A stretch of 64,000 nt of DNA from Novosphingobium sp. MD-1. Lineage in GTDB: Bacteria > Pseudomonadota > Alphaproteobacteria > Sphingomonadales > Sphingomonadaceae. The first letter of the stretch is position 1. Each line of letters begins with the position of its first letter. The stretch covers positions 310,001-374,000 of the forward strand of contig NZ_BBXA01000029.1 in assembly GCF_001014975.1 (NCBI RefSeq), given 5' to 3'. The position numbers and the translations under genes were made by a program. Positions 56,771 through 64,000 of this stretch are shown here, one piece after another. Below the pieces are notes generated by a model, which had not been told where the DNA came from, made no database searches, and saw only the letters and a list, made by a program, of their open reading frames with translations.

Positions 56771-57433
56771 GTGAACTGGATCGTCGCCTGTGGCCTGAAG
56801 CGCGAAGCGGACCTGATCCGGCGCAGCGGGGCGTTTCACATCGTTGCCGGCGGCGGGGATAGCGCCCGCCTCGAAGCCGAGCTGGACGATATGGCGGAGA
56901 TGTTCCCCGCCGTGATCCTCTCCAGCGGCATTGCCGGAGCGCTCGATCCAGCTTTGAAGGTTGGGGACGTCGTGCTCGACGGCGATTCGGCGGCAGTCGA
57001 AAAGCTGCGCGCGATCCTGCCGGAAGCGGTCGTGGGCGCGGTGGCCGGGCGTGACGTCATGACGCCGACGGTGGCGGGCAAACGGGCCTTGCGGGCCGAA
57101 ACCGGCGCGCTGGCCGTCGATATGGAAAGCCATGTCGCCGCGCGCGTGGCGGTGCGGCGTGGCCTGCCGTTCGCGGCGGTGCGGGTCATTTCCGATAGCG
57201 CCGATGAAGCGCTGCCGCCGGCGGCGCAGATCGGCATGAAGCCCGATGGGAGCGTGGCGCTGGGCGCGGTGCTGGCCTCGCTGGCCCGGAACCCGGCGCA
57301 ACTGCCCGCGCTGATCCGCACGGGCCGCCACGCCGGGCTGGCGTTCCGGACGCTAGGCCGCGTTCACCACGCGCTTGGCCGCAGCGGGATTTTCGGCCTT
57401 GATCTTGGCGAGTTCGCGCTCGACGTGGCTTGA
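56771..57433 (+). CDS. hpnG: Hopanoid nucleoside phosphorylase HpnG
   Basis: Phosphorylase-family enzyme that removes adenine from adenosylhopane. Seen: IVACGLKREADLI at the start (GTG 56771), VILSSGIAGALDPALKVGDVVLDG, and the nucleoside-phosphorylase segment VDMESHVAARVAVRRGLPFAAVRVISDSADE with its Glu and Asp. 220 residues. The last 27 residues are read from DNA that is also the 3' end of hpnH on the other strand (81 bp shared). Confidence 0.9.
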   Translation: MNWIVACGLKREADLIRRSGAFHIVAGGGDSARLEAELDDMAEMFPAVILSSGIAGALDPALKVGDVVLDGDSAAVEKLRAILPEAVVGAVAGRDVMTPTVAGKRALRAETGALAVDMESHVAARVAVRRGLPFAAVRVISDSADEALPPAAQIGMKPDGSVALGAVLASLARNPAQLPALIRTGRHAGLAFRTLGRVHHALGRSGIFGLDLGEFALDVA

Positions 57434-58498
57434 ATAGACGTCGTCGGCCGGGCGCGCCTGCGAGAGATCGACTTCAGGAGCCATCGGCCCATCGGTCTTC
57501 ACGCCCTTGCGCGCGACCTGCATCATCTTCAGCGGATGGCGGATCGCGTCGGTGGCGGCGGTGCCTTCGAAGCCGCAATGGGTCATGCAGTTCGAGCACT
57601 TCTCGTACTTGCCGACGCCGTACTTTTCCCAGTCGGTGCCTTCCATCAGTTCGCGGAAGCTCTCGACATAGCCTTCGCCCAGCAGATAGCAGGGCTTCTG
57701 CCAGCCGAACACGGTGCGCAGCGGCATCGACCACGGCGTGCATTCGTAAGTCTGGTTGCCGGCCAGGAAATCGAGGAACAGCGGCGAATTGGTGAAGGCC
57801 CAGTTCTTGCCCTTGTTGCCCCGGCTGAACACGTCGCGGAAGAACTGCTTGGTGCGTTCGCGGTTGAGGAAGTGCTCCTGGTTGGCCGCGCGTTCATAGG
57901 CGTAGCCCGGCGAAACCGTGATCTCCACGTCGCGGCTCTTCATCTCGTCGAAGAAGGCGGCCAGACGATCCGGATCGGCGCCATCGAACACGGTGCAGTT
58001 GACCTGGACGCGGAAGCCCCTGGACTTGGCCAGTTCGATCGCTTCCAGCGCGACCTCGTAGGTGCCGGGCAGATCGACCGCGTGGTCGTGCATCTGCTTG
58101 TCGCCATCGAGGTGGATCGACCAGGTGAAAAAGGGCGAGGGCTTGTAGTCGTCGATCTTCTTCTTGAGCAGCAGCGCGTTGGTGCAGAGAATCACGAACT
58201 TCTTGCGCGCGATATAGCCTTCGACGATGCGCGGCATGTCGCGATGCAACAGGGGTTCGCCCCCGGCGATCGACACCGCCGGCGCGCCGCATTCCTCGAT
58301 CGCTTCCATGCACTGCTCGAAGCTGAGCCGCTGGTTGAGGATGGCGTCAGGGTAATCGATCTTGCCGCAGCCCGGGCAGGCGAGATTGCAGCGGAACAGC
58401 GGTTCCAGCATGAGAACCAGGGGGTATTTGCCACCCTTGATGTGCTGGCGAAGCGTATAGGCGCCGATACGGGCGACCTGGGAGAGCGGAAGGCTCAT
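57353..58498 (-). CDS. hpnH: Adenosyl-hopene transferase HpnH (radical SAM)
   Basis: Radical SAM enzyme that joins a 5'-deoxyadenosyl group to hopene, the first step of C35 hopanoid synthesis. The iron-sulfur motif is Cys37-x3-Cys41-x2-Cys44 (RCNLACPGCGK). Then SIAGGEPLLHRD and a C-terminal Cys group in YEKCSNCMTHCGFEG. From ATG 58498, 381 residues; a TTG one codon upstream is also possible. It shares its last 81 bp with the end of hpnG. Confidence 0.95.
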   Translation of the reverse strand: MSLPLSQVARIGAYTLRQHIKGGKYPLVLMLEPLFRCNLACPGCGKIDYPDAILNQRLSFEQCMEAIEECGAPAVSIAGGEPLLHRDMPRIVEGYIARKKFVILCTNALLLKKKIDDYKPSPFFTWSIHLDGDKQMHDHAVDLPGTYEVALEAIELAKSRGFRVQVNCTVFDGADPDRLAAFFDEMKSRDVEITVSPGYAYERAANQEHFLNRERTKQFFRDVFSRGNKGKNWAFTNSPLFLDFLAGNQTYECTPWSMPLRTVFGWQKPCYLLGEGYVESFRELMEGTDWEKYGVGKYEKCSNCMTHCGFEGTAATDAIRHPLKMMQVARKGVKTDGPMAPEVDLSQARPADDVYSSHVERELAKIKAENPAAAKRVVNAA

Positions 58499-58506
58499 CA
58501 ATATTC

Positions 58507-59481
58507 CTATTCAGCGGCCCTGGGGATCGCGGGCGCGGGACGTCGTAGCGCAGAAGGCAGACTGAACTCAATGTCTTCCCTTACGCCATCGAGTTGCGAG
58601 ACGGTGACGGGGCGCAACCGGCCAAGGGCGGTGATCACGCTGTCCACGAGTACATCCGGGGCCGAAGCGCCGGCGGTGACGCCAACGGTGCCGACACCTT
58701 CCAGCCATGCCGGATCGATATCGTCGCCGTTGTCGACAAGGTAGCTCCGCACGCCCAGTTCGGCACCGATCTCCCGCAAACGCGAGGAATTGGAGCTGTT
58801 GCGCGCGCCGACCACGATCAGCACGTCGCTGAGCGCGGCCAGTTTCCGCACGGCGGTCTGCCGGTTCTGCGTGGCATAGCAGATGTCGTCCACATCCGGA
58901 CCGGCGACATCGCTGAAACGCTGGTGCAGCGCAGCGATGACGGTGCGCGTATCGTCCACGCTGAGCGTCGTCTGGGTGATATAGGCGACCGGCTGATCCT
59001 GGGCGATCGGCAGCGCGGTGACGTCGTCTGCGGTCGACACGAGATGGACTGGCGAATCGATCTGCCCGATCGTGCCGATCACTTCGGCGTGCCCGGCATG
59101 GCCGATCAGCACCAGCGTCCGCCCGGCCCGCGCATAGCGCCGCCCCTGACTATGGACCTTGGTCACCAGCGGGCAGGTGGCATCGATCACGGGCAACTGC
59201 CGGATCTTTGCCTCTTCCTCCACCGTGCGGGCGACGCCGTGGGCGCTGAAAATCGTCATCGCGCCCGCCGGAATATCCGACAGTTCGTCGACAAAGACCG
59301 CGCCCTTGGCCTTGAGCTGTTCCACCACGTGCTTGTTGTGAACGATTTCGTGCCGCACGTAGACGGGCGCGCCGAAGCGTTCGAGGCTTTTCTCCACGAT
59401 GTCGATGGCGCGCGTTACCCCGGCGCAGAAGCCGCGGGGATTGGCGAGAATGATATTCAGCGAATGGACGGGACCTGGCAT
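58507..59481 (-). CDS. ispH: 4-hydroxy-3-methylbut-2-enyl diphosphate reductase
   Basis: Last step of the methylerythritol-phosphate route, giving IPP and DMAPP, the carbon source for hopanoids. The three iron-sulfur cysteines are in [11 protein letters not shown] (Cys19), [11 protein letters not shown] and [11 protein letters not shown]. His residues in [11 protein letters not shown] and SAHGVA and the [11 protein letters not shown] segment complete the site. ATG 59481 gives 324 residues; an upstream frame to 59571 looks unconserved. Located 8 bp before hpnH. Confidence 0.95.
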   Translation of the reverse strand: MPGPVHSLNIILANPRGFCAGVTRAIDIVEKSLERFGAPVYVRHEIVHNKHVVEQLKAKGAVFVDELSDIPAGAMTIFSAHGVARTVEEEAKIRQLPVIDATCPLVTKVHSQGRRYARAGRTLVLIGHAGHAEVIGTIGQIDSPVHLVSTADDVTALPIAQDQPVAYITQTTLSVDDTRTVIAALHQRFSDVAGPDVDDICYATQNRQTAVRKLAALSDVLIVVGARNSSNSSRLREIGAELGVRSYLVDNGDDIDPAWLEGVGTVGVTAGASAPDVLVDSVITALGRLRPVTVSQLDGVREDIEFSLPSALRRPAPAIPRAAE

Positions 59482-59668
59482 TCGATTATCCGGAAAAGCC
59501 TTATTAATTGTGCGGCTGCTAACATGATAATGCTTAGGTGCAGCTGGCGAAAGTGGTCCCGAACCGTTCATAGAGCGTTCTTGCGCAGAAAGGTACCGCC
59601 TTTGTGCGTTCGCGGTAGACGGCTGCCGCGCTGACGCGATAAGCGAACCGGAATATCAGGAGTTCAAA

Positions 59669-60265
59669 ATGCATCGTCCGATCCTTGCTGCGCTGGTTAT
59701 CGCGCCTTTGTTGCCGGCCATGGCTTCGGCCCAGTCCGTCGATCCGGCGCGCGCCACCGTGCAGCAGCTTAACGACGGACTGATCAGAATCATGCGCGCC
59801 GGCGGCACCATTTCGTCACGATCGGCGGCAATCGGCCCGGTCGTGGACCGGACCTTCGACCTTCCGCTGATGACCCGCCTTTCGGTCGGCCCGGCCTGGA
59901 CCACCATCGCGCCGGCCGACCAGCAGGCGCTGACGGCGGCGTTCCGGCGCATGACCGTGGCCCAATATGCCCGCAATTTCGATAGCTGGTCCGGGGAAAG
60001 CTTCACCATCGATCCCAATGTTCAGGTGCGAGGCACCGACAAGCTGGTGCGGACGACGCTGAATGTGCCGAAGCAGGCGCCGGTCGCGATCAGCTACCGG
60101 CTGCGGCAGAATGGCGGTAGCTGGAGGATCGTCGATGTTTTCTATCGCAACGCAATCAGCCAGATCGCGACGCGACGTTCCGATTTTGCCTCCATCCTGC
60201 AACGCGGGGGCGCGCGTTCGCTGGTCGCGCACATGGATGCGATCGCTGCCAGAGGTGATAAATAG
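59669..60265 (+). CDS. hpnM: HpnM, MlaC/Ttg2D-like periplasmic lipid-binding protein
   Basis: Toluene-tolerance (MlaC-like) family protein found in hopanoid gene sets; relatives ferry phospholipids across the periplasm. A signal peptide (about 1-21, ending ASAQ) precedes a domain with DLPLMTRLSVGPAW, RMTVAQYARNFDSW and GSWRIVDVFYRNAISQIATRRSDFASIL. 198 residues. ATG 59669 has AGGAG upstream. Followed directly by mlaA. Confidence 0.9.
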   Translation: MHRPILAALVIAPLLPAMASAQSVDPARATVQQLNDGLIRIMRAGGTISSRSAAIGPVVDRTFDLPLMTRLSVGPAWTTIAPADQQALTAAFRRMTVAQYARNFDSWSGESFTIDPNVQVRGTDKLVRTTLNVPKQAPVAISYRLRQNGGSWRIVDVFYRNAISQIATRRSDFASILQRGGARSLVAHMDAIAARGDK

Positions 60266-61267
60266 TTGATCTCGCCATTGCTTGTTCCCGCGGCGCTGGC
60301 ATTCGCGCCGGTTACGGCCGAGCCGGCGATGCCGGTGCCGCAGCAGGCGATTGCCGGCCCGGTGGTATCGGGCGCGGCCGACCCGGTGTCCGCGTCTCCC
60401 GCACAGCGGCAGGATGCGACGGTCCCGGCGACGCAACCCGCTGAAGAACGCCACCATCACGCCAAGGGCGATCCGCTCGAAGGCTTCAACCGGACGATGT
60501 TCGGCATCCACCAGGGGATCGATCACGCCGTCTTCCGCCCCGCGGCGATGGGCTACAAGCAGGTGGTGCCCCGGCCATTGCGTTCGGGCCTGCGCAACGC
60601 GCTCAGCAATCTTACCGAACCCTTCATCTTCGTGAACTTCCTGCTTCAGGGCAAACCGGGCAAGGCGGCTGAAACGCTCGGCCGGTTCGTGGTCAATTCG
60701 ACATTCGGCGTTGGCGGGCTGTTCGATGTGGCCAAGACCAAGGACTTCAAGCTGCCGCATCGCCCCAACGGATTCGGCACGACGCTGGCGTTCTATGGCG
60801 TGGGGCCGGGGCCATACATCTTCCTGCCGTTCATCGGCCCCACCACGCTGCGCGACCTGTTGGGCAATTCGGCCGACGATGCGCTCCTGCCGCTGGTCGC
60901 GGGCAAGCCGTTCAATTCGATGGAATACCAGCTGATCACCGGCGGCATTGGCGGGCTGGACCTGCGCGCCGAATCGGACGCGGATTTGCGCGCGCTGTTC
61001 GATGGCGCGGTCGATCCCTATGCCACCCTGCGTTCGGTCTATCTCCAGAATCGCGCGGCCGAGGTCGAGGAAGCTAAGGGGCATGCCGCAACCGCTCCCC
61101 AGCAGGCCGCGCCGGAACTGACCGATCCGCTGAACGATCCGGAACTGACCGGCACGCAGCCCGAACCGCCGGCGCCCCAGTCCGACGCGCCCGAGTTGCG
61201 CGATCCGTTGGACGATCCGGAAGGGACGCCCGCGCCGCAGCCGCCGGCGCCGGCCCCGCAACCCTAA
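60266..61267 (+). CDS. mlaA: MlaA/VacJ family outer-membrane lipid asymmetry protein
   Basis: MlaA removes misplaced phospholipids from the outer leaflet. The domain is clear: DPLEGFNRTMFGIHQGIDHAVFRP, NFLLQGKPGKAAETLGRFVVNSTFGVGGLFDVA, FGTTLAFYGVGPGPYIFLPFIGPTTLRD and DPYATLRSVYLQNR. It starts with TTG 60266, with GAGGTGA upstream, right after the hpnM stop. The short N-terminal hydrophobic region has no lipobox Cys. About 55 C-terminal residues are Pro/Glu/Asp-rich with a duplicated APEL-x-DPL-x-DPE unit. It ends 4 bp inside the converging hpnN end. Confidence 0.9.
   Translation: MISPLLVPAALAFAPVTAEPAMPVPQQAIAGPVVSGAADPVSASPAQRQDATVPATQPAEERHHHAKGDPLEGFNRTMFGIHQGIDHAVFRPAAMGYKQVVPRPLRSGLRNALSNLTEPFIFVNFLLQGKPGKAAETLGRFVVNSTFGVGGLFDVAKTKDFKLPHRPNGFGTTLAFYGVGPGPYIFLPFIGPTTLRDLLGNSADDALLPLVAGKPFNSMEYQLITGGIGGLDLRAESDADLRALFDGAVDPYATLRSVYLQNRAAEVEEAKGHAATAPQQAAPELTDPLNDPELTGTQPEPPAPQSDAPELRDPLDDPEGTPAPQPPAPAPQP
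61109..61222 (+). repeat. Two copies of a 36-bp unit in the mlaA tail
   Basis: 61109-61144 and 61187-61222 encode APELTDPLNDPE and APELRDPLDDPE, 78 bp apart, within a low-complexity Pro-rich C-terminus. This is a simple tandem duplication inside a coding region. Confidence 0.75.
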
Positions 61268-63861
61268 CCGCGTTTCGTTTTTGCCCGCGGCGGGCCGAGC
61301 AGCGCCGGTTCGAACACCAGCGCGCAGATCAGCGTCCAGATCAGCGAGATCATCAGGATCTTGCCCATGCTCGCCGTGCCGGGGTGGTGCGACAGCCACA
61401 GGCTGCCGAACGCGGTGCCGGTGGCGAAGGCGCTGAACAGCACGGCGCGAGCCAGGCTCGATTGCAGCAGCCCGGTCGCGCCATCGCGCCAGGCCATCAC
61501 GAAATAGATGTGGAACGCCACGCCCACGCCGAACAGCAACGGGAAGGCGATGATGTTGGCGAAGTTGATCGGCTGGCCGATCACCACGCAGCTGCCCAGC
61601 GTCAGGAAGATCGACAGCACCACGGGCGCCAGCGTGAAGGCCACTTCCTTTGCGTCACGCAGCACGAGGAACAGCAGCACGCTGACCAGCAGGAACGCGA
61701 TCACGCCGGCCTGCACGAACGCGCCCGCCACAGTCGAGGCGGCGGCCTGCGTTGCCACTGGCAGGCCCGAGATTGCCGGCGTCACCGCTGCCACCGCATC
61801 GCGAAAGCGGTGGATCACGCGGTTGTCGTTGGCATTGCCGCTGGGAAATACCTGCAGGCGCACGCGGCCATCGGGTGCGATCCAGTCGCGCGTGATCTCT
61901 GCGGGAAGGCTGGCCCGGTCGACGGGAGCCGCCTGCAAGGCCAGGCGCATCTGGTCGAGCATCACGCCGAGCGGTTGCGACAGCATGGCGTTGACTTGTT
62001 CGCGCTGCGCCGGCGTGGCCTTGGCCAGCCGATCGAACGCCGTGGCCAGTGCGCGGGCGTCCGCTCCCTCGGCGCCGGGATGTTTGGCGGCCACGGTCTG
62101 CAAGTGTTGCGCGGTGGCCGAGACGGCCGCCTGCATCTCGGCATCGCCCGGAGGTGGGGTGATGTCGAAGGGGTTGAGCGTGAGGTCGAGCAGCGTCGAG
62201 GCATCCTGCACCAGCGCCAGCTTGGGTGCCTGATCCTCCGGTACGAAGCTGTCGACCGAGATCACGCGGGCCACTTCGGGCAGCTTGGCCAGCTTCTGCG
62301 TAAGCTGGCGTGCTTCGTCTGCGTTGCGCGCCAGCACGTCGATGGTGTTGGGCGTCCGGTCCGGATCGCGCGTCAGGTCGCCCAGTGCGCGCATGGCGGG
62401 GGCTTCGGGATCGCGCAGGTGCAGCGGGTTGAAGTCGAACGCCACCCACGGCAGCGTCGCGATGCTCGCGGCCATGGCGAGCGCGAACGCCCACAGCACC
62501 GCACCGCGCCGGCGTTCGAGGAAGCGATCGGCCGGGGCAAGCTGCGCAAAGCCTACGTCGCCGCGCGGGCTGCCGGGCTTCAGCAGCAGGACCAGAGCCG
62601 GCAGCAGCGTCAGGCTGAACAGCAGCGCCACCACCATGCCAAGGCCAGCAATCACGCCGAGTTCGGCGATGCCGACATAGGCGGTGGGCAGGAAGGCGCC
62701 AAAGCCCAGGAAGATCGCGCCAGCCGCGAGCGTTAGCGGGGCGGCGAGTGCGGCGGCGGCCTGGCGCAGCGCGGCGGCCGGTTCGGCGCCTTCGGCGCGT
62801 TCCGCGTTGTAGCGCACGCAGATCTGGATGCCGAAATCGACGCCCAGCCCGACAAACAGCGGGATGAAGGCCACCGAGATCAGGTTGAACCGCCCGATCG
62901 CCAACAGGCCGACCGCCGTGGTGACGATAAGCCCGGCGACGATCGTGATCATGATCGCGCCGACCAGCTTGACCGAGCGCGTGGCCAGCCACAGCGTCAG
63001 CAGCATCGCCCCCAGCATGACGATCGCGACCAGCCCGATGTTCTCCTGCAGCGTGGCGAACTCCTCGTCCGCCAGCGGCACTTCGCCGGTAAGCTTGACC
63101 GAAACGCCATGCGTCGCGTCGAGCGAGAGCGCCTTGGCGGCAGACTGCACCGCCGCGCTCGCCGCTTCGCCGGGCATCAGCGCGGAATGGTCGAGCACCG
63201 GTTGCACCAGGATCAGGCGGCGCGTGGGGGGCGCGACCGCGCTGCCATCCTCCGCAAAGAGCTTCTGCCACGAAAAGCCGGGCTTCTTGCCGTCGAGCGA
63301 TCCGTTGATCGCGCTGGCCAGCGCCTTGAACGGCTTGCTAACGCGAGGGAGCGAGGTTTCGCCGGCTTCGACGCCATCGAGCATGGTCGAAAGGGCGCCG
63401 GAAACGCCGCGCAGGCTGGGATCGGCGGCCAGCGGGCCAAGCAGGGGCTGGGCATCGACCATCGCCCGGGTGGCGCTGCGGATTTCGTCAGTCGAGCCGT
63501 AGAGCAGGCCTTCGCGGGCGAAGAAATCGCCGCCGTCGGGCCGGGTGACGCGGCGGAAATGGGCGCTGTCTTCCGCCAGCTTCGCCGCCAGTTGCACCGT
63601 GGCGCCTTCGGCGCGCTCGGGCGTGTCGCCATCGACGATGATCAGCATGGCGTCGCGCAATTGCGGGAACGCCGCTTCCATGCGCTGTTCCTGCTGGCGC
63701 CACTCCACCGATGACGAGATGAGCTCCGCGGTGTCGGTGGTCATCGCCATGCGCTGGGCGTTGACGAACAGCGCGCCCAGCGTGAGCACGAGGCCGATCG
63801 CAAGCGTGAGCCAGGGCCGGCGAACGCTCGCCGTAACGAGGGAGGTGGGGGTAGGGCGCAT
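61264..63861 (-). CDS. hpnN: Hopanoid RND transporter HpnN
   Basis: RND/MMPL-family inner-membrane transporter; HpnN is needed for moving hopanoids to the outer membrane in Rhodopseudomonas. 865 residues with two MMPL halves. A first helix (about 16-33) is followed by a large periplasmic loop, and a helix block around IGLVAIVMLGAMLLTLWLATRS to LLPALVLLLKPG. The pattern repeats: helix ~450-470, second loop, and C-terminal helix block from VAGAFVQAGVIAFLLVSVLLFLVL. The substrate-pathway family signature FVGLGVDFGIQICVRYN is present. ATG 63861 lies two bases past the end of the next upstream frame. Confidence 0.94.
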   Translation of the reverse strand: MRPTPTSLVTASVRRPWLTLAIGLVLTLGALFVNAQRMAMTTDTAELISSSVEWRQQEQRMEAAFPQLRDAMLIIVDGDTPERAEGATVQLAAKLAEDSAHFRRVTRPDGGDFFAREGLLYGSTDEIRSATRAMVDAQPLLGPLAADPSLRGVSGALSTMLDGVEAGETSLPRVSKPFKALASAINGSLDGKKPGFSWQKLFAEDGSAVAPPTRRLILVQPVLDHSALMPGEAASAAVQSAAKALSLDATHGVSVKLTGEVPLADEEFATLQENIGLVAIVMLGAMLLTLWLATRSVKLVGAIMITIVAGLIVTTAVGLLAIGRFNLISVAFIPLFVGLGVDFGIQICVRYNAERAEGAEPAAALRQAAAALAAPLTLAAGAIFLGFGAFLPTAYVGIAELGVIAGLGMVVALLFSLTLLPALVLLLKPGSPRGDVGFAQLAPADRFLERRRGAVLWAFALAMAASIATLPWVAFDFNPLHLRDPEAPAMRALGDLTRDPDRTPNTIDVLARNADEARQLTQKLAKLPEVARVISVDSFVPEDQAPKLALVQDASTLLDLTLNPFDITPPPGDAEMQAAVSATAQHLQTVAAKHPGAEGADARALATAFDRLAKATPAQREQVNAMLSQPLGVMLDQMRLALQAAPVDRASLPAEITRDWIAPDGRVRLQVFPSGNANDNRVIHRFRDAVAAVTPAISGLPVATQAAASTVAGAFVQAGVIAFLLVSVLLFLVLRDAKEVAFTLAPVVLSIFLTLGSCVVIGQPINFANIIAFPLLFGVGVAFHIYFVMAWRDGATGLLQSSLARAVLFSAFATGTAFGSLWLSHHPGTASMGKILMISLIWTLICALVFEPALLGPPRAKTKRG

Positions 63862-63863
63862 GG

Positions 63864-64000
63864 TCAGCGTCTTGCAGGCGGGCCTTTGGCACCGAGGAAA
63901 TAGCGGAGATTGAAACGGATCGCTTGCGACGGGCCGTTGAAGGTGAACACCGCGTCGGCGAACTTCGGCGGACCGAAGCCGATCTTGGCGTCGTTGGAGA
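63864..64000 (-). CDS. C-terminal end of an unidentified protein, cut by window edge
   Basis: Only the last 45 or so codons are visible, read on the minus strand, ending FNLRYFLGAKGPPARR and stopping at 63864-63866, two bases before the hpnN start. The close spacing suggests co-transcription with hpnN. Too little sequence for a family call. Confidence 0.6.
   Translation of the reverse strand, partial: SNDAKIGFGPPKFADAVFTFNGPSQAIRFNLRYFLGAKGPPARR

Noticed and set aside
1..64000. tRNA, rRNA, CRISPR arrays, insertion sequences, prophage, toxin-antitoxin or defence genes
   Set aside because: Intergenic spaces are few and short; none shows cloverleaf, direct-repeat arrays or transposase-like frames by eye. 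A covariance-model scan could still find small RNAs.

Overview
The window is high-GC, gene-dense chromosomal DNA of an alphaproteobacterium, most likely a sphingomonad (Novosphingobium or a close relative). The grounds are the gene neighbourhoods rne / amidase / PBP1A / prfB and nuoA-N / birA / coaX / RNase J / DUF1467, a very complete hopanoid cluster, and the protein sequences themselves. This is an inference from gene content; there is no rRNA to confirm it. I see no rRNA, tRNA, CRISPR array, insertion sequence or phage gene.

Layout. 1-10.1 kb: 5' part of rne on the minus strand (cut by the left edge), a 650-bp gap holding the rne leader, then a plus-strand run of cell-wall amidase, class A penicillin-binding protein, exported peroxiredoxin, release factor 2, a methyltransferase with a lipoprotein signal, and a nitronate monooxygenase-like flavoprotein. 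10.1-17.5 kb: PilZ protein, ammonium transporter and D-2-hydroxyacid dehydrogenase (minus), exported SH3-like protein (plus), thiolase (minus), prepilin peptidase and coniferyl-type aldehyde dehydrogenase (plus). 17.6-33.3 kb: a complete 14-gene respiratory complex I operon (nuoA-N), nearly all translationally coupled, interrupted by two non-complex-I genes: an NTF2/SnoaL-like protein between nuoD and nuoE, and a lower-GC exported protein with a duplicated Cys-x35-Cys unit between nuoF and nuoG. A double-hairpin repeat lies between nuoG and nuoH. The run continues into birA, coaX, RNase J and a DUF1467 membrane protein (33.3-36.7 kb).

36.7-44.1 kb (minus): the phosphate regulon in the order phoR, pstS, pstC, pstA, pstB, phoU, phoB, with a good PHO box upstream of pstS. 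44.2-63.9 kb: hopanoid synthesis and transport. The minus-strand arm hpnI-hpnJ-hpnK-[ferritin-like diiron protein]-hpnL diverges from the plus-strand arm hpnA-B-C-D-E-F(shc)-G. hpnH and ispH follow on the minus strand, then hpnM and mlaA (plus) and hpnN (minus). IspH supplies isoprenoid units; HpnC/D/E turn farnesyl diphosphate into squalene; HpnF cyclises it; HpnH and HpnG build the C35 side chain; HpnI/K/J modify the head group; HpnN, HpnM and MlaA are placed to move lipid between membranes.

Most of the window is well-known biology. The least explained items are the duplicated exported protein inside nuo, the diiron protein inside the hopanoid cluster, a short leader ORF coupled to hpnA, an apparent CTG start for hpnL, and a methyltransferase predicted to be exported.
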